Shown here one piece after another: positions 1 through 10,309 of a stretch of 64,000 nt of DNA. The position numbers and the translations under genes are program-made. The DNA comes from Lindgomyces ingoldianus. Its lineage: Eukaryota > Ascomycota > Dothideomycetes > Pleosporales > Lindgomycetaceae. Under the pieces are notes generated by a model that was not told the DNA's origin, did no database searches, and was given only the letters and a program-made list of their open reading frames with translations. Position 1 is the first letter of the stretch, and each line of letters opens with the position of its first letter. The stretch lies in the NCBI RefSeq assembly GCF_010093535.1, contig NW_022985195.1, positions 566,819-630,818 of the forward strand, written 5' to 3'.

Positions 1-1039
1 TTGTGAAGCTGCGTGGAGTGCGTTGCCGTGTGACCTACACTGCGAGCTGACGTCGGCGCCTTTGTCAAGCAACATCTGCACTGTTTCACCATGGCCTTCT
101 CTCGTTGCTAGATATAGTGAAGTACACACCATATTGCACCCCGATTTGACGTTGAGTTCCCATTGCGAGAGTATGAACTGCACTATGGAGGTCTTGCCTG
201 TCTTTGCTGCTATACGAAGCACCGTTTCCGAAAATTCTTTTTGGATATGGTCGGGACCGATATGATCCGATAAGATTTTGAACAGGTTGGGCTTCCCTAA
301 TTCGGCGGCGTAATGTAAAACTGAGCGTCCCCTAACGTCTAACACTCGTGAATCTGCTCCAACGGTCAGAAAGCGCTTTACCGCTTCCTTGTGTCCTCCC
401 CTCACGGCCTCGTGTAGGGGAGTTCTTCCACTATCATTTTGTGCTTCAATATTCGCATTTTGTTCCAGTAGGTATTCAATAACACTCAGTTGTCCTGTTC
501 TTGCCGCACAATGAAGAGCAGTTGAGCCGTCATCCCCTTTCATTGATATCCCAAGCCCCGATCCATGTACCATTTTCAAAAGCTCGACTTGTCCTGCTGA
601 AGCCGCTTCTAGGAACTCTTTACATCCTCCAACCCTCTTGCCTGAGTCTAAAATGCCCAAGGGAGTGCTTGTCTTGAACTGGTGAAGCTGAGAGTCGATC
701 CGGAGCCCGTGTATCCGGCGTCGATGTTGCTGCAAATTGTCTTTCCGTGTCGTTTTAAACGCGCACCACGGTACTTGGCAGAAGTGTTTCGTGATGACTA
801 TTTGATGTTGGGTCCTTGCATGTCGAGAAACATCCGCTCGCAACGCGAATCGACGTTTGCATGTTTTGCACTCAAAAGGCTTTGAATGTGTTTTACGATG
901 TTGACTACATATATTAGTCAGGTACAGCCTATTTCCTACTACTAGAATACTCTTACTTGAATGTCTGAAGAGTCTTAAATCTTTTCGGACAAATTCCACA
1001 CGGTAGAAGCCCATCTACACGAGTTGGATAAGTAGCCAT
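1..1039 (-). CDS. C2H2 zinc-finger / ankyrin-repeat protein (3' end outside window)
   Basis: Two exons join: 957-1039 and 1-904, with a 52 bp intron (donor GTAAGA, branch CTGACTAAT, acceptor TAG). The frame stays open for 329 codons to the left edge, so the C-terminus is missing. Three C2H2 fingers are visible: C14-C17-H30-H34, C40-C43-H56-H61 and C70-C75-H88-H93. The first finger is split by the intron, which supports the splice. From about residue 120 ankyrin repeats follow, with signatures such as TALHCAARTGQLSVIEYLLE, TPLHEAVRGGHKEAVKRFL and GHGETVQMLLDKGADV. Fingers suggest nucleic-acid binding and ankyrins protein contacts; the actual target is unknown. The start is the first ATG before the first finger. 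Confidence is high for the domains and lower for the function. Confidence 0.85.
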
Positions 1040-1466
1040 CGATCGGTGAATATATAGAGGGGTGATTAGCTGCTTGATATAAGAGCTCCCTTAAGATGTA
1101 GCTTCTGCCTGGAGCTATTAAACCCTTACCACGGTTTAAAAGGCTGAACTTCACGCCAAGATCTGAGGCTGTTTCAATAGATAGATCTCGCAGGGGCCAA
1201 GTCTATTATTGGTTGCCCTTCCTCCAGCGCCCAACCCAACTTCTAGGCCGATATCATTTTAACTTGCATGTTCATCCGACTCATTCTATACCCTTCGGAC
1301 CTTTCGCCTCTACACGAGAGGCAATCGAACGCACCCTCAAACCTCACTAGCTTTCCCATCTTGACTACCCAGTTCTTTATCGCTGATACTCACCGACACC
1401 TCCATAAGATTAAGCAAAAGCTTACGTCTCTACCTCATAGCTACCTCGCAAATCACGTCCGCCATT
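1040..1466. promoter_or_regulatory. Divergent intergenic region between two zinc-finger genes
   Basis: The 427 bp between the two start codons must hold both promoters. A 71-codon open frame on the + strand starts with ATG at 1268 and ends at 1483, overlapping the start of the right-hand gene at 1467 in another frame. If it lies in the leader it would act as an overlapping upstream ORF and lower translation. No clear TATA element was picked out. Confidence 0.4.
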
Positions 1467-2427
1467 ATGGAGTCTACAACTAGTTCTGGAAAGATCTGGA
1501 CCTCCTTTCCCGCCTCACAGGCGGAGGGGAACAACTGCAGCGTTGGGTGGGTTTTTTTTTTAGCTGACGCAGTTATGCCTTAGTTTCGCACCACATCCTC
1601 AAACCAACCCTCCTTTCACCTATGCGTTCCACGCCACCGAGGACCTCGCTTGCCGGCATGCCAATCCTGCCGAACGCCATATCGGGACCGCACTGCAACA
1701 ACAGTCACTTTACAGTGGAAATGGAGGCAGTGCTATCGACAACTTTCTGCTATTCAATGAGATCTCCATGGGATACTCTAAACTCGATGAATTTTCCAAT
1801 TTTCATCAAAGCCCGAATGTTCCTGTATCAACCGGATGGCTGAACCTGACCAAACGCCGCACCAATCCTGGCGATGTCGGAAGCTTCGCCAACTTTCACA
1901 ATGGCGAACAAACTACTGACCTTTATTTCGCCAACCACGCATCCAGCAGCACGTCTACGTCCCATTTTGACCCTCCATTCGGGTACGACAACCACTTTGC
2001 TGGAAACCTAGGCGGTGTGAGATGGCAAATGGATGCTTACCCCACCGCTCTTTCGACTTCGACCACAATTGACGAAGGGCAACCAATGAGCGATACACCG
2101 ATTCTGCAGCCCGATACCACAGCTTCGCTTAGCCAAATAGCTCGCACGCCCCTTCGTCCAATTCCTGCCGGAATATCGAAAAGGCGCCAAAAAGGCGGTG
2201 TTCCTTGCCCAAAAGGCTGTGGCACGACTTTAAGTCGCCGTCATGACATCGGTCGTCATTTAGCCCAAAAACATACGGAGGCTACGCTGCGTTGCCCAGT
2301 CGATGGATGCATCAAACTCTTTTCTCGTCCTGACAAGCGATCTGACCATCTAAAGAAAGGCCATAAACTCGGCGCTAAAGATATTGCCATGCTCTCCGCG
2401 GCGAATCTTGGGGGAGAGAAGATGTGA
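1467..2427 (+). CDS. C2H2 zinc-finger protein, two C-terminal fingers
   Basis: The best model is 1467-1546 joined to 1584-2427 (307 aa). The intron would be only 37 bp (donor GTGGGT, branch CTGAC, acceptor CTTAG), short for fungi. The frame is open upstream of the internal ATG at 1768, which is why the earlier start was preferred; starting at 1768 gives 219 aa. The N-terminal two thirds are low-complexity, rich in Ser/Thr/Asn/Gln. Near the C-terminus lie two fingers, C-x3-C-x12-H-x4-H (PCPKGCGTTLSRRHDIGRH) and C-x4-C-x12-H-x4-H (RCPVDGCIKLFSRPDKRSDH). A paired C-terminal finger set with an acidic/polar N-terminus fits a DNA-binding regulator, but no target can be named. Confidence 0.75.
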
Positions 2428-4020
2428 GCGTGTCAACATGCGAATTGGATGTAACCTGGGCAGCCTACTTTGTGCAAGTGGTGGCTTTGTAATGCGGTAG
2501 TGACGTTTTAATTGTTCATTCTTTTTCGTGTTCTTGCGTCCTTGCTATACTGGTTTTGCTATTTATCCCCTCCTAAAACAATTAATAAACCAAAAAAAAA
2601 GTTAGTGAAGGCTAGTATTGCTTTTAGGTGTTGTGAGTTAATGATTCCTTAATTCTTAGCTGTTAAAGAATATATATATTTAAGTGTTTACTTGACTGCA
2701 TGGCCAACAGCGAGAAGTTTCCTCTCCACTCTGCAACGGCGCAACTAAACCAAACCATTCCCAGTTGTAGAATTTATTTATGCAGATATTACTTGATTAC
2801 ATAACCGACCCCGAGAAGGTGGTCGTTCTGCTCAGCAATGGCACGGATGTGATGCCTCCATAATAGCCAAACTCTAGTGCCATCCATGACCGATCTACTT
2901 CAAGCTAGAACATATTTCAATTATCTCTTCGCCGCTTGCTTGAACTTAAACGTCCATAACCCACATCTTGTGACTTAGTTGGTATAAATCCCGGACAAAC
3001 ATCTAAAATACCGAACTACCCCTGGACATCAGGGAAGGCCTCGTTACTATAATCATACTTACAACTAACGTTTTTTACATTCTGCCTTCACCCTCGCTCC
3101 TTCTCTACGGCTGGGAATATTCCTAGAACCTGCTTCTCTCCCCACTTTCCTTTACACCACTTTTATTTCCTGGCTTAGATTCGCTCAAAGCGCTTTCTGC
3201 AGCAAATTGAACCACCTAAAAGTCTTTGAGCTTCAGACTTTGACTAGGCTGGTGAAGCTTAAAATTCATGCTATGTTAGCTCTGTGAAAGCCCGGTCCCC
3301 GGCTGGTTTGATTCAGCAGTGCTGGCATTCAAAAGCTCATGCACCCTTATCAGCCGCTCCCCGTGGACCCTTGGCGTGGGTATTGTCTCCTCCACGAGTG
3401 TCACATTGTCACATATCCACAGTGGTAACGCAAAATCCTAGAGTCCAGCTGCAGATGAGTTTCATCTCCACAGTTCAGATTACGTAAACAACACGAACAA
3501 AGACACAGAGCCTATGATCTTATATTGATATCACCTTCTAAACCCTATATGTTCCTACAGACCCTCCCATCCCTAAACACCAACCCGGCCCTCACCAAAA
3601 ACGCACTCACTCCAAGCTAATCCAAAAACCAAACAACATTTAAAATCCACAAGAAAAAAAACCGCAGGGTATACATGTACTCCGCATTCCAGCCCATTCA
3701 TATCTCGCCGGAAAACGCCACTTGTGCTTAAACGCTTCCAAGATAAAAACCTAAATTGTAGAGAAGGAAAAGGGTGAAGACCATGAGGTATGGAGGGGCA
3801 TGAGAGACTGAGCTCTCTATGTACGTTTACTGTAGGGTTATGAAAGTGGATGACAAAGGGAATGAGGGAAGGGATATCAAAACTTGGAGAGACGGGAACA
3901 TAGAACAGAAAAGTGCTTGGGTTGGTAGCGGATAAAGCCGAGGCCGAATCCATAAGCCGCCTCAACAGCCAACATCATGAAAAACGAAAGGAGAAGATCT
4001 CGACACGGGGATCGATGTGA
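2428..4020. other. Intergenic, no gene recognised
   Basis: It should contain the 3' UTRs of both flanking genes. Short open frames at 3284-3487 (+) and 3573-3965 (-) have no recognisable composition or motif and are treated as chance. Confidence 0.5.
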
Positions 4021-5028
4021 TTAGACGTCTCCCATCTCTACTTCTCTGCTACTCCAGGGCCGCAAGAACTCGGCTTCGCCAAAGTCGGTCGAGCTTCCCA
4101 CGACCCTTTCCTCCCTCTCCTCGGCATTTTCCAGATCTAGATCCATGTCCTGCTCTTTTAGCAGCACTCCATTAGCCTCGATTATCCGACCGGCAGCTTG
4201 CCGCCTTGTCTTCGGTTGCGCGAAAGGCCGGAGAGCGGTTTGCTGGAGCGAATTGATGGACTGCGAGGGTGTTGCCGAGAGCGGAGAGACTGGAACCTCG
4301 TCTTCAGAAACCTGGACTGGGAAGGCAAAGAGGAAGTTCGTATTCATATTCAGCGGCTTCCCCTCATCCTCGTCATATGAGCGCTTGTGTGGATTCATGG
4401 GATTCGGCGGCGCTAATTCGGTCGACACGGAAATCGTCGAAGTGTGTGATGAGAAAGGCGTGTTGAAAGCTTCCGCAGGCAGAGGAAACGCATTCACAGG
4501 CCGATCGCCGTGCTCGTCGGTTCCACCATACAGATGCACATTCGTGACGGGTTGCTCCGCAAACCCGCCAATCTTGTGCAATCCACAGAACGGCAGCAAC
4601 TCTCTCTGATGCTGAACGACGGCTGGCACCGGTTCCCGAGGCGGCTTCACGCTATACGCATCGCTGCGGCTATTCGCAGCGCTGGGATTCGTCATCGGCG
4701 CACGAGAAATCGTGGTTTGGATCGACGGCAGCATGGCTGGGGTTTTGTGCGTCTTGTAGCCCTCAGGCACGCTCTTCCTCACCCTCATTCCGACAGACAA
4801 CAAGTTCGCCTGGACTGTCGCAGGGATGGGGGGGATGACACTGTGGTGATTCTCGTGCGCAGCTCTCTCTCTAGGGTGACGTTGACTTCGGGTAATCGGA
4901 CCTGCGCCCCGCAACAGCTCCTCCGCGTCGTCGTAGTCTTGGCCCTCACGCACAAAGAAGCTGGTGATGGAAGGCTGGAAAGGGCGTTTATCGCGGTGGG
5001 TCGTCGAGGGCGAGGATATGTGGCGCAT
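4021..5028 (-). CDS. Probable ribonucleotide reductase inhibitor, Spd1/Dif1/Hug1-like family
   Basis: A single exon encodes 335 aa, mostly disordered. Two short blocks stand out. KRPFQPSITSFF (residues 14-25) contains Q18-x-x-I21-x-x-F24-F25, a canonical PCNA-interacting (PIP-box) pattern. LLSVGMRVRKSVPEGYKT (about 76-93) resembles the conserved core of the fungal RNR-inhibitor family (Pfam RNR_inhib, with yeast Dif1 and Hug1 and fission yeast Spd1). Known members restrain RNR by retaining its small subunit in the nucleus or by direct binding, and Spd1 is destroyed through PCNA-bound CRL4-Cdt2. By inference this protein controls dNTP supply and may be degraded in S phase or after damage. The family call rests on motif recall, not an alignment. 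Confidence 0.65.
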   Translation of the reverse strand: MRHISSPSTTHRDKRPFQPSITSFFVREGQDYDDAEELLRGAGPITRSQRHPRERAAHENHHSVIPPIPATVQANLLSVGMRVRKSVPEGYKTHKTPAMLPSIQTTISRAPMTNPSAANSRSDAYSVKPPREPVPAVVQHQRELLPFCGLHKIGGFAEQPVTNVHLYGGTDEHGDRPVNAFPLPAEAFNTPFSSHTSTISVSTELAPPNPMNPHKRSYDEDEGKPLNMNTNFLFAFPVQVSEDEVPVSPLSATPSQSINSLQQTALRPFAQPKTRRQAAGRIIEANGVLLKEQDMDLDLENAEEREERVVGSSTDFGEAEFLRPWSSREVEMGDV

Positions 5029-5786
5029 TGTGGAGCCAGAAAGGGGATGCAGAGTTCACGCAGATGTGAGGTGGTTTCCGCGGGAGGGGGATTCAACCCT
5101 GGTCCTGGAGCTGAAAAGGGAATAATGTCAATGGCTCTCAGCGGCCAATGCGAGCAAGGTTCCGGGGTCCGACACAATCAATAATTTGTGAGCGCTGCTT
5201 GGCGGCTAAGTTTGAAGCAAAACGAAGGCGAGAAGAAATCGAGGGAAGGAGGGGATGGCGGATGACGTTGGAAATTGGTTGACCGCGGGACAGACGCGAT
5301 GCCAGGGACTTTGACGCGTTGAGCCAGCAGATCCGCAACGCCAGCCGCCAGCCTTTCATTAAGATGAATCAAGCCTAACTGCTCCGTCGGGGCTTGAGTG
5401 AATGGCTACAGGGTCTAATTTTGGCACCTCGCGGGTCTCATACACATGGAAGGCGAATATCCACTTCACACGCAACTGGGGTGGTAGGTGAGTGATATCC
5501 CGCCCCTTCGTGGATGTCAATGCCCGCCTCCTCTCCTTAGCTTGAGTGTAAGCAAACGGGTGTCAATTGCACTTTCTCATCACCTATAAAGCCATTTGAA
5601 AGGCAGTCAAGGTTCTTTGGACCGAGCTGCTCGAGCTCTAATAGATCTGTCTTGGACTGCTTTTGCAATTGAAAAAGCTCGCCGTCCACGCCTCAAGCGC
5701 CGCGAACGCCAAAAAAGCTACAGGTATTTCATCGCCCCAGTTGCCCGAATCAAGAATGCAAGTCGGAAAGAAAGACCCGGTGACCT
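5029..5786. other. Intergenic: promoter of the RNR-inhibitor-like gene and 3' side of fibrillarin
   Basis: Several overlapping open frames cross 5138-5372 and 5596-5805, but none shows a recognisable domain. The part near 5029 is the upstream region of the minus-strand gene. Confidence 0.4.
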
Positions 5787-6933
5787 TTACCCGGCTCTCT
5801 GGTAGATGCCGCACACCATAGCGTGATCACGCTCGAAAGGCTCCAACGTCAGCTGCTCCTTGGGCTTAATCCTCTGTTCCCTTAGCTTGTTCACTTCGGC
5901 TGCAAAGACAGCTTCTGGGGCCGCCGTGGAGTCGATACAGTTAGCCTTGATGGAGACAAGCACTCCACCGCCAACTTTGAGGAATAGATGAGCATTGAGG
6001 CCGACAATACGAGCCTGATCGGGCTGGGCGACATCGGCGAAGATGCAGTCGACCATGCCAACGAGCATGCGGTACTTTAGCGGGTGACGAGCGTCTTCTG
6101 TGGTGGTTGTTAGCAAATAAATTTTATATGGCATAGAAATAAGATGTAACATACCAACAATGGGAATAACGTTCGTTCGGTGGGTGGCCATATTGATTAG
6201 ATCACGGCCTGATCGATGCGAGAACTCAACAGCAAATACAGTTCCTTCTGGCCCTACGATATCTGCCACGTGAGACACCGACGTGCCAGACGCAGCACCA
6301 AGATACAGAACCTTTGAGCCTGGTCGCATGTAGATGTCATCAATGCCGCCGAGGATACCAGCGGCAAGCTTGCTTCGGAAAGGGTTCCATACACGGTACT
6401 CGGTTGAAGTCGCAGGGGCATCGCCATTGACAGCATTGGGGTTGGAGACAGAGATTCGCTTTTCGCCATAGACTGATTCGCCAGGAGTGAGGTTTTTGGT
6501 GACAAGGAGATCCTCTTTGCCACGGGCGACAAATACACCAGCATGTCGGTGGGGTTCGATGATGACCTTCCTGTGCAATTATTAGTCCCGATTTAGGTAA
6601 GAAAAAGCCTCGCTTTGTTCGCAAACATAGAGACCGTTATTCTGGGTTTGATCCAGTGGGTAGCTTGCAAGTAGCTTGCGAGATTCTAGCTCAAAATCTT
6701 GATGCTGAGTCTTGGAGAAAGTTCACTTACACTCCACCCCTCGCACCACCTCCGCCTCTTGGAGCGCCCCTTCCACGGCCTCCACCTCTCGGGGCTCCTC
6801 TGCCACCTCCCCGACCGCGATCGCCAAATCCGCCTCGTCCACCACCACGGCCACCTCCCCGACCACCTCGATCACCAAAGCCGCCTCTGCCACCTCTTGC
6901 GCCGCCACGTCCTCCTCTTGGTGTAAAAGCCAT
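5787..6933 (-). CDS. NOP1: Fibrillarin (rRNA 2'-O-methyltransferase of box C/D snoRNPs)
   Basis: Three exons join cleanly: 6731-6933, 6155-6570 and 5787-6097, giving 309 aa, the usual fibrillarin length. Introns are 160 bp and 56 bp; the second has donor GTATGT and branch TTGCTAAC. Residues 1-68 form a glycine/arginine-rich (GAR) domain, [15 protein letters not shown] onward. The rest is the methyltransferase fold, with [19 protein letters not shown], the SAM-binding [18 protein letters not shown] and the conserved DHAMVCGIY near the C-terminus. Fibrillarin acts in the nucleolus, methylating rRNA guided by box C/D snoRNAs. It is divergent from ribosomal protein uL22, so both growth-linked genes may share regulation. 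An apparent read-through of the second intron would break the conserved [16 protein letters not shown] block, which fixes that splice. Confidence 0.97.
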
Positions 6934-7216
6934 TGGAGCAATGGCTTTATAAATGCCCGTAATATGAATGTGCCTGAAGAGCGGGCAGTCTTAGGTGGGT
7001 CGAAATTTGGGATGGGATAGCTTTACAGAGCAGCTTCGAGCGAGCAGGTGGGAAATTTTTCGAGAGGCAAGCTCGAAGTCTTGGCTGCATCGCTTAGGCT
7101 AGCGCCACTCGTCGGGCCGGTGTTTCGCCGAACACACAAGTCGAATTTGGATCCTGACGACGAGAACTTCGACTTCATTGAACACCCGAGGATTCATCGC
7201 CCCCCCACACGACACG
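6934..7216. promoter_or_regulatory. Bidirectional promoter shared by fibrillarin and uL22
   Basis: Only 283 bp separate the two start codons. It holds GGGAAATTTTTCGAG near 7050, similar to the AAAAATTT core of the yeast RRPE element of ribosome-biogenesis genes, and several TCGAA-containing words (for example CTTCGAG and CTCGAAG). The resemblance is by eye only. Confidence 0.5.
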
Positions 7217-8117
7217 ATGGTATGTCCCAACCTTCCTCATCGCATATAAATCGATTGGGCCCTTGCTGCGTTGTGCGATGCCGACTTTATCTGGGTCCTG
7301 GGTGGGCGAGAGGCTGATTGATTGCACCACAGGTCCGCTACGCAGCAACGAGTATCGACAATGCAAAGTCCGCCCGAGCTCGCGGCAGCTACCTTCGCGT
7401 CTCCTTCAAGAACACCCGCGAGACGGCCCAGGCCATCAACGGATGGAAGCTCAATCGCGCCGTGACCTACCTTGAGAATGTCTTAGAGCACAAGGAAGCC
7501 GTCCCAATGAGGCGATATGCCGGAAGCACCGGTCGATGTGCACAGGGTGAGTGAATACTCCCGCCGCTGCCGCCTCCTGATGTGGATCTTTGGGGTTTAT
7601 TGTCTGAAGAGGCGGAATATTGCGATGAGGTTGACATGGGCGCTCTGGAGAGGGATTTGCGCAGGACTGTTACTTGGAAGCATGGCTGATACAAGTGGCA
7701 ACAGGCAAAGCATTCGGCGTTTCCAAGGCCCGCTGGCCCGTCAAGTCCGCCGAGTTCCTTCTCGGTCTCCTCAAGAACGCCGAGGCCAACGCCGACACCA
7801 AGGGTCTCGACACCACCAACCTGATCGTTAAGCACATCCAAGTGAACCAGGCTCCCAAGCAGCGGAGGCGCACATACCGTGCCCACGGTCGTGTATGCGA
7901 TATATTCTCTTATAGGCAGCATCTAGCTCCGGGGTTCACCGAATCGACTAACGCCTCCTAGATTAACCCCTACATGTCCAACCCATGCCACATCGAGCTG
8001 ATCCTGGCCGAAGGTGACGAGGTCGTCCAGAAATCTGCGGCTGCTGAGCGTGACCAGTCCCGATTGAACTCTAGGCAACGTGGTGCTCGCACTCGTGCCG
8101 CTATTACTGCGTCGTAG
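7217..8117 (+). CDS. RPL17: 60S ribosomal protein L17 (uL22)
   Basis: Four exons give 186 aa: 7217-7219 (the ATG alone), 7333-7546, 7705-7892 and 7962-8117. All junctions are GT-AG and phases agree. The product matches uL22 throughout: [18 protein letters not shown] at the start, the [19 protein letters not shown] block spanning intron 2, and [19 protein letters not shown] in the last exon. uL22 is a structural protein of the large subunit lining the exit tunnel. A one-codon first exon is a known style for fungal ribosomal genes and is easily missed, because the visible frame otherwise starts inside intron 1. Expected to be highly expressed and co-regulated with ribosome assembly genes such as the adjacent fibrillarin. 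Confidence 0.97.
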
Positions 8118-8699
8118 AGCATTGGGAAAAGTCGAGGTGGGACGACATTGAGGTAGACGAGAAGCTGATGAAATGGGCAGCAGTGGGTTCGGCAACGGCA
8201 TGGGAGTCAATGAGCGAATGAATCATAGGGTCTTTTCCACCTCCATATGTGCTCCGGCATTGATTGAGCTTCACTTTATCAGGTGTCTGGTCGATAAAAT
8301 TATATTAGGTCTATACCTGCTTCCATACGGTGCTTCTATTCATGCTGTCTCAATTCCTAACACCGTTTCGAGGACTTTCAAGGCATAGCTTCAATATCTA
8401 GCATTAACGCCACACCGTTGTAGCACGATACAAGGCCCCGAGAATATTGGCGCTAATTTTTCAATAGCATTGGCGAACATGCCTCTCTAAACCATCGAAC
8501 TTTCAAGCAAGCATACAACTAGGGTTTTTGTTCATTTCAAAAACCTCAGGCACGGACGGGAAGGAAGTCATTGAGGTATATTGCCCAACCTACATTATCT
8601 ACCAAAAGCTAATCAAATAAATCGTAGCGACCAATATCGTACACATCCACTCACTCGATCCTCTCACCATTGGCCCCACCCATTGCCCCCTTGCCCTCA
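8118..8699. other. Intergenic, 3' side of uL22
   Basis: No coding or RNA feature recognised. An open frame at 8173-8388 follows the ribosomal gene directly and is likely 3' UTR. Confidence 0.45.
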
Positions 8700-9652
8700 T
8701 TGCACGCCCTTCTTCCCCTCCTTACCCCTCAAATACAGCGCCCCAAGCTCCACCAACCCCAACTTTATCAAATAGCGCAACCTCATCCCCCGTCCTAAAT
8801 GCGCCAGACCACGCATACTTCTCCCTATTTTAGCTCGTCTAGATATGGCAACGACTGGTTCATCATCTGTACCGTAGCATCCCCGTCCTGTTGCGGAAGC
8901 GCCATTTCCGTGATCCAGATCTTCAATTTAGGAGAGGATGGGGTGGTATGATTGATATTGTATAACTCGCCAAGTGTACCAAGCCACACTGCTAGACCAG
9001 CGAAATCGCCGTACCAGTGCACGGCGATGAATTCTGTGGGACAGCCGTTTTCGGGGTCGACGGAGTAGAACGAGGAGCTGAGTTTTCGCAGCCAGTCCAG
9101 CCCTGGTGTAGAACCTGTGACGGATGGGTGGGGAATATTCCAGCGTCGATTAGAGATAGAGTTTGCGTGTGAGCCATTGCGGTATGGGACAATCGATTTG
9201 ATATACGCTTTCGCTGCATCCAGGGGACTGATGTCACTATCACCAGATGAGGTGCTTCCATCCGGTTCGTTGAATGTTAGAAGGTGCCGAGATGAATCTG
9301 GTAGTCCGTTGATCAGACGCATAGTGTTTTCATCTGCAATGGTATTCAGGCCATGGATCAACGGCGTGAATTCTAGTGTGTTGGACGACATTTATTGGGT
9401 TGCTGGATATGGAGACCAATTGTAGTAACAGGATAGAGGAGAGGATGAACGTAGGAGGAGGGAGTTGTCGGATGTGTAGGTGTGGCCTAGGTAGGCAACT
9501 CCGCGTTTTGTGGTGGTGGTGTTTGCTGCGGAAGTCAGGGGGGTTAGGGTTTTGACGGCTAACGGGAGGAGGAAGAGGAGTTGGCTAGGTAGCTCTGGTA
9601 TTCTTCGCCGTGCTAGTGTGAGAAGAGATGTGGGGAAATGTGCTAAGCCCAT
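8700..9652 (-). pseudogene. Decayed GH128-like glycoside hydrolase (Asl1-type catalytic core)
   Basis: Reading down from ATG 9652, a hydrophobic leader is followed by KRGVAYLGHTYTSDN and SCYYNWSPYPATQ. An in-frame TAA sits at 9392-9394, directly followed by ATG at 9391 and continuing family sequence: EFTPLIHGLN, LLTFNEPD (candidate acid/base Glu), CPTEFIAVHWYGDFAGLA and KIWITEMALPQQDGD (candidate nucleophile Glu). A second stop ends the frame at 8825. Beyond it, family-like sequence resumes in another frame (EKYAWSGAFRTGDEVALFDK) and then a third (ELGALYLRGKEG). No GT-AG intron removes the first stop. So at least one nonsense and two frameshift changes affect what was probably a secreted or wall-anchored glucanase. 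A sequencing error could explain one lesion but hardly all three. Confidence 0.7.
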
Positions 9653-10309
9653 GATGCTAATACTCTGCTTTGATACTTCCTGTCTGGAACCAGATGTCTA
9701 TGAGCGCTCTAGATTTTTGAAACCCGGGTTGTTGCAAATTGAGCCGCAATGTAGGCTACAAAACTGATCTTCCATATCTATACTACGAAGGGCGAAATGA
9801 GCGATCCTTAATTGAAATTGGCTCTCAAGGCCATGATAAGAAGCGTGGCGAAGCAGCACAGTACATGATCGCTAGATATTGCGTCGTACATCTAACCTGG
9901 CAGGACCTTTTGGTCGACGACATTGACGAACAGGTATGGAAGTCAAGGCACTAGCAAGAGGCTGATGAAGATTTGGGCACTGGCAATAAGTTCCTACGTG
10001 TGAACAATTGTGACAATGTAATGCTCTTTGGTGTTGATGTGAGTTTAGAGAATCTTGCTTGGCACTAGCTCCCTTATGATTAGTGCGCTTTTCTATTCAC
10101 TTATACAAGAAAGGATTGCTTTAAAGTTAACTTCAGGGAGGTTCCAACCGAATACTATATATACAATGGCCAATTTCGCTGACCTTCGACCTCATCCAAA
10201 TCCGTTACTTTTAAAAAGGAAATTCCATCAGTCGTGACTCATTACTCATTCCGCCATGCATTCAGAACATTTATCCATAATTGCCGTCTATAATCAACCG
10301 CGAAGACGC
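9653..10309. other. Intergenic, no gene recognised
   Basis: Lies between the glycosidase relic and the 3' end of the Hsp104 gene. Small open frames at 9739-9954 and 10055-10237 show no motif. Confidence 0.4.

Noticed and set aside
3573..3965. Minus-strand open frame of 130 codons
   Set aside because: No domain, signal or splice partner; biased composition from a pyrimidine-rich strand. It lies where 3' UTR of the RNR-inhibitor-like gene is expected.
4145..5184. Plus-strand frames of up to 224 codons
   Set aside because: They are antisense to the RNR-inhibitor-like gene, whose motifs support the other strand.
7467..8210. Minus-strand frames across uL22
   Set aside because: Antisense shadow of ribosomal protein exons and introns.
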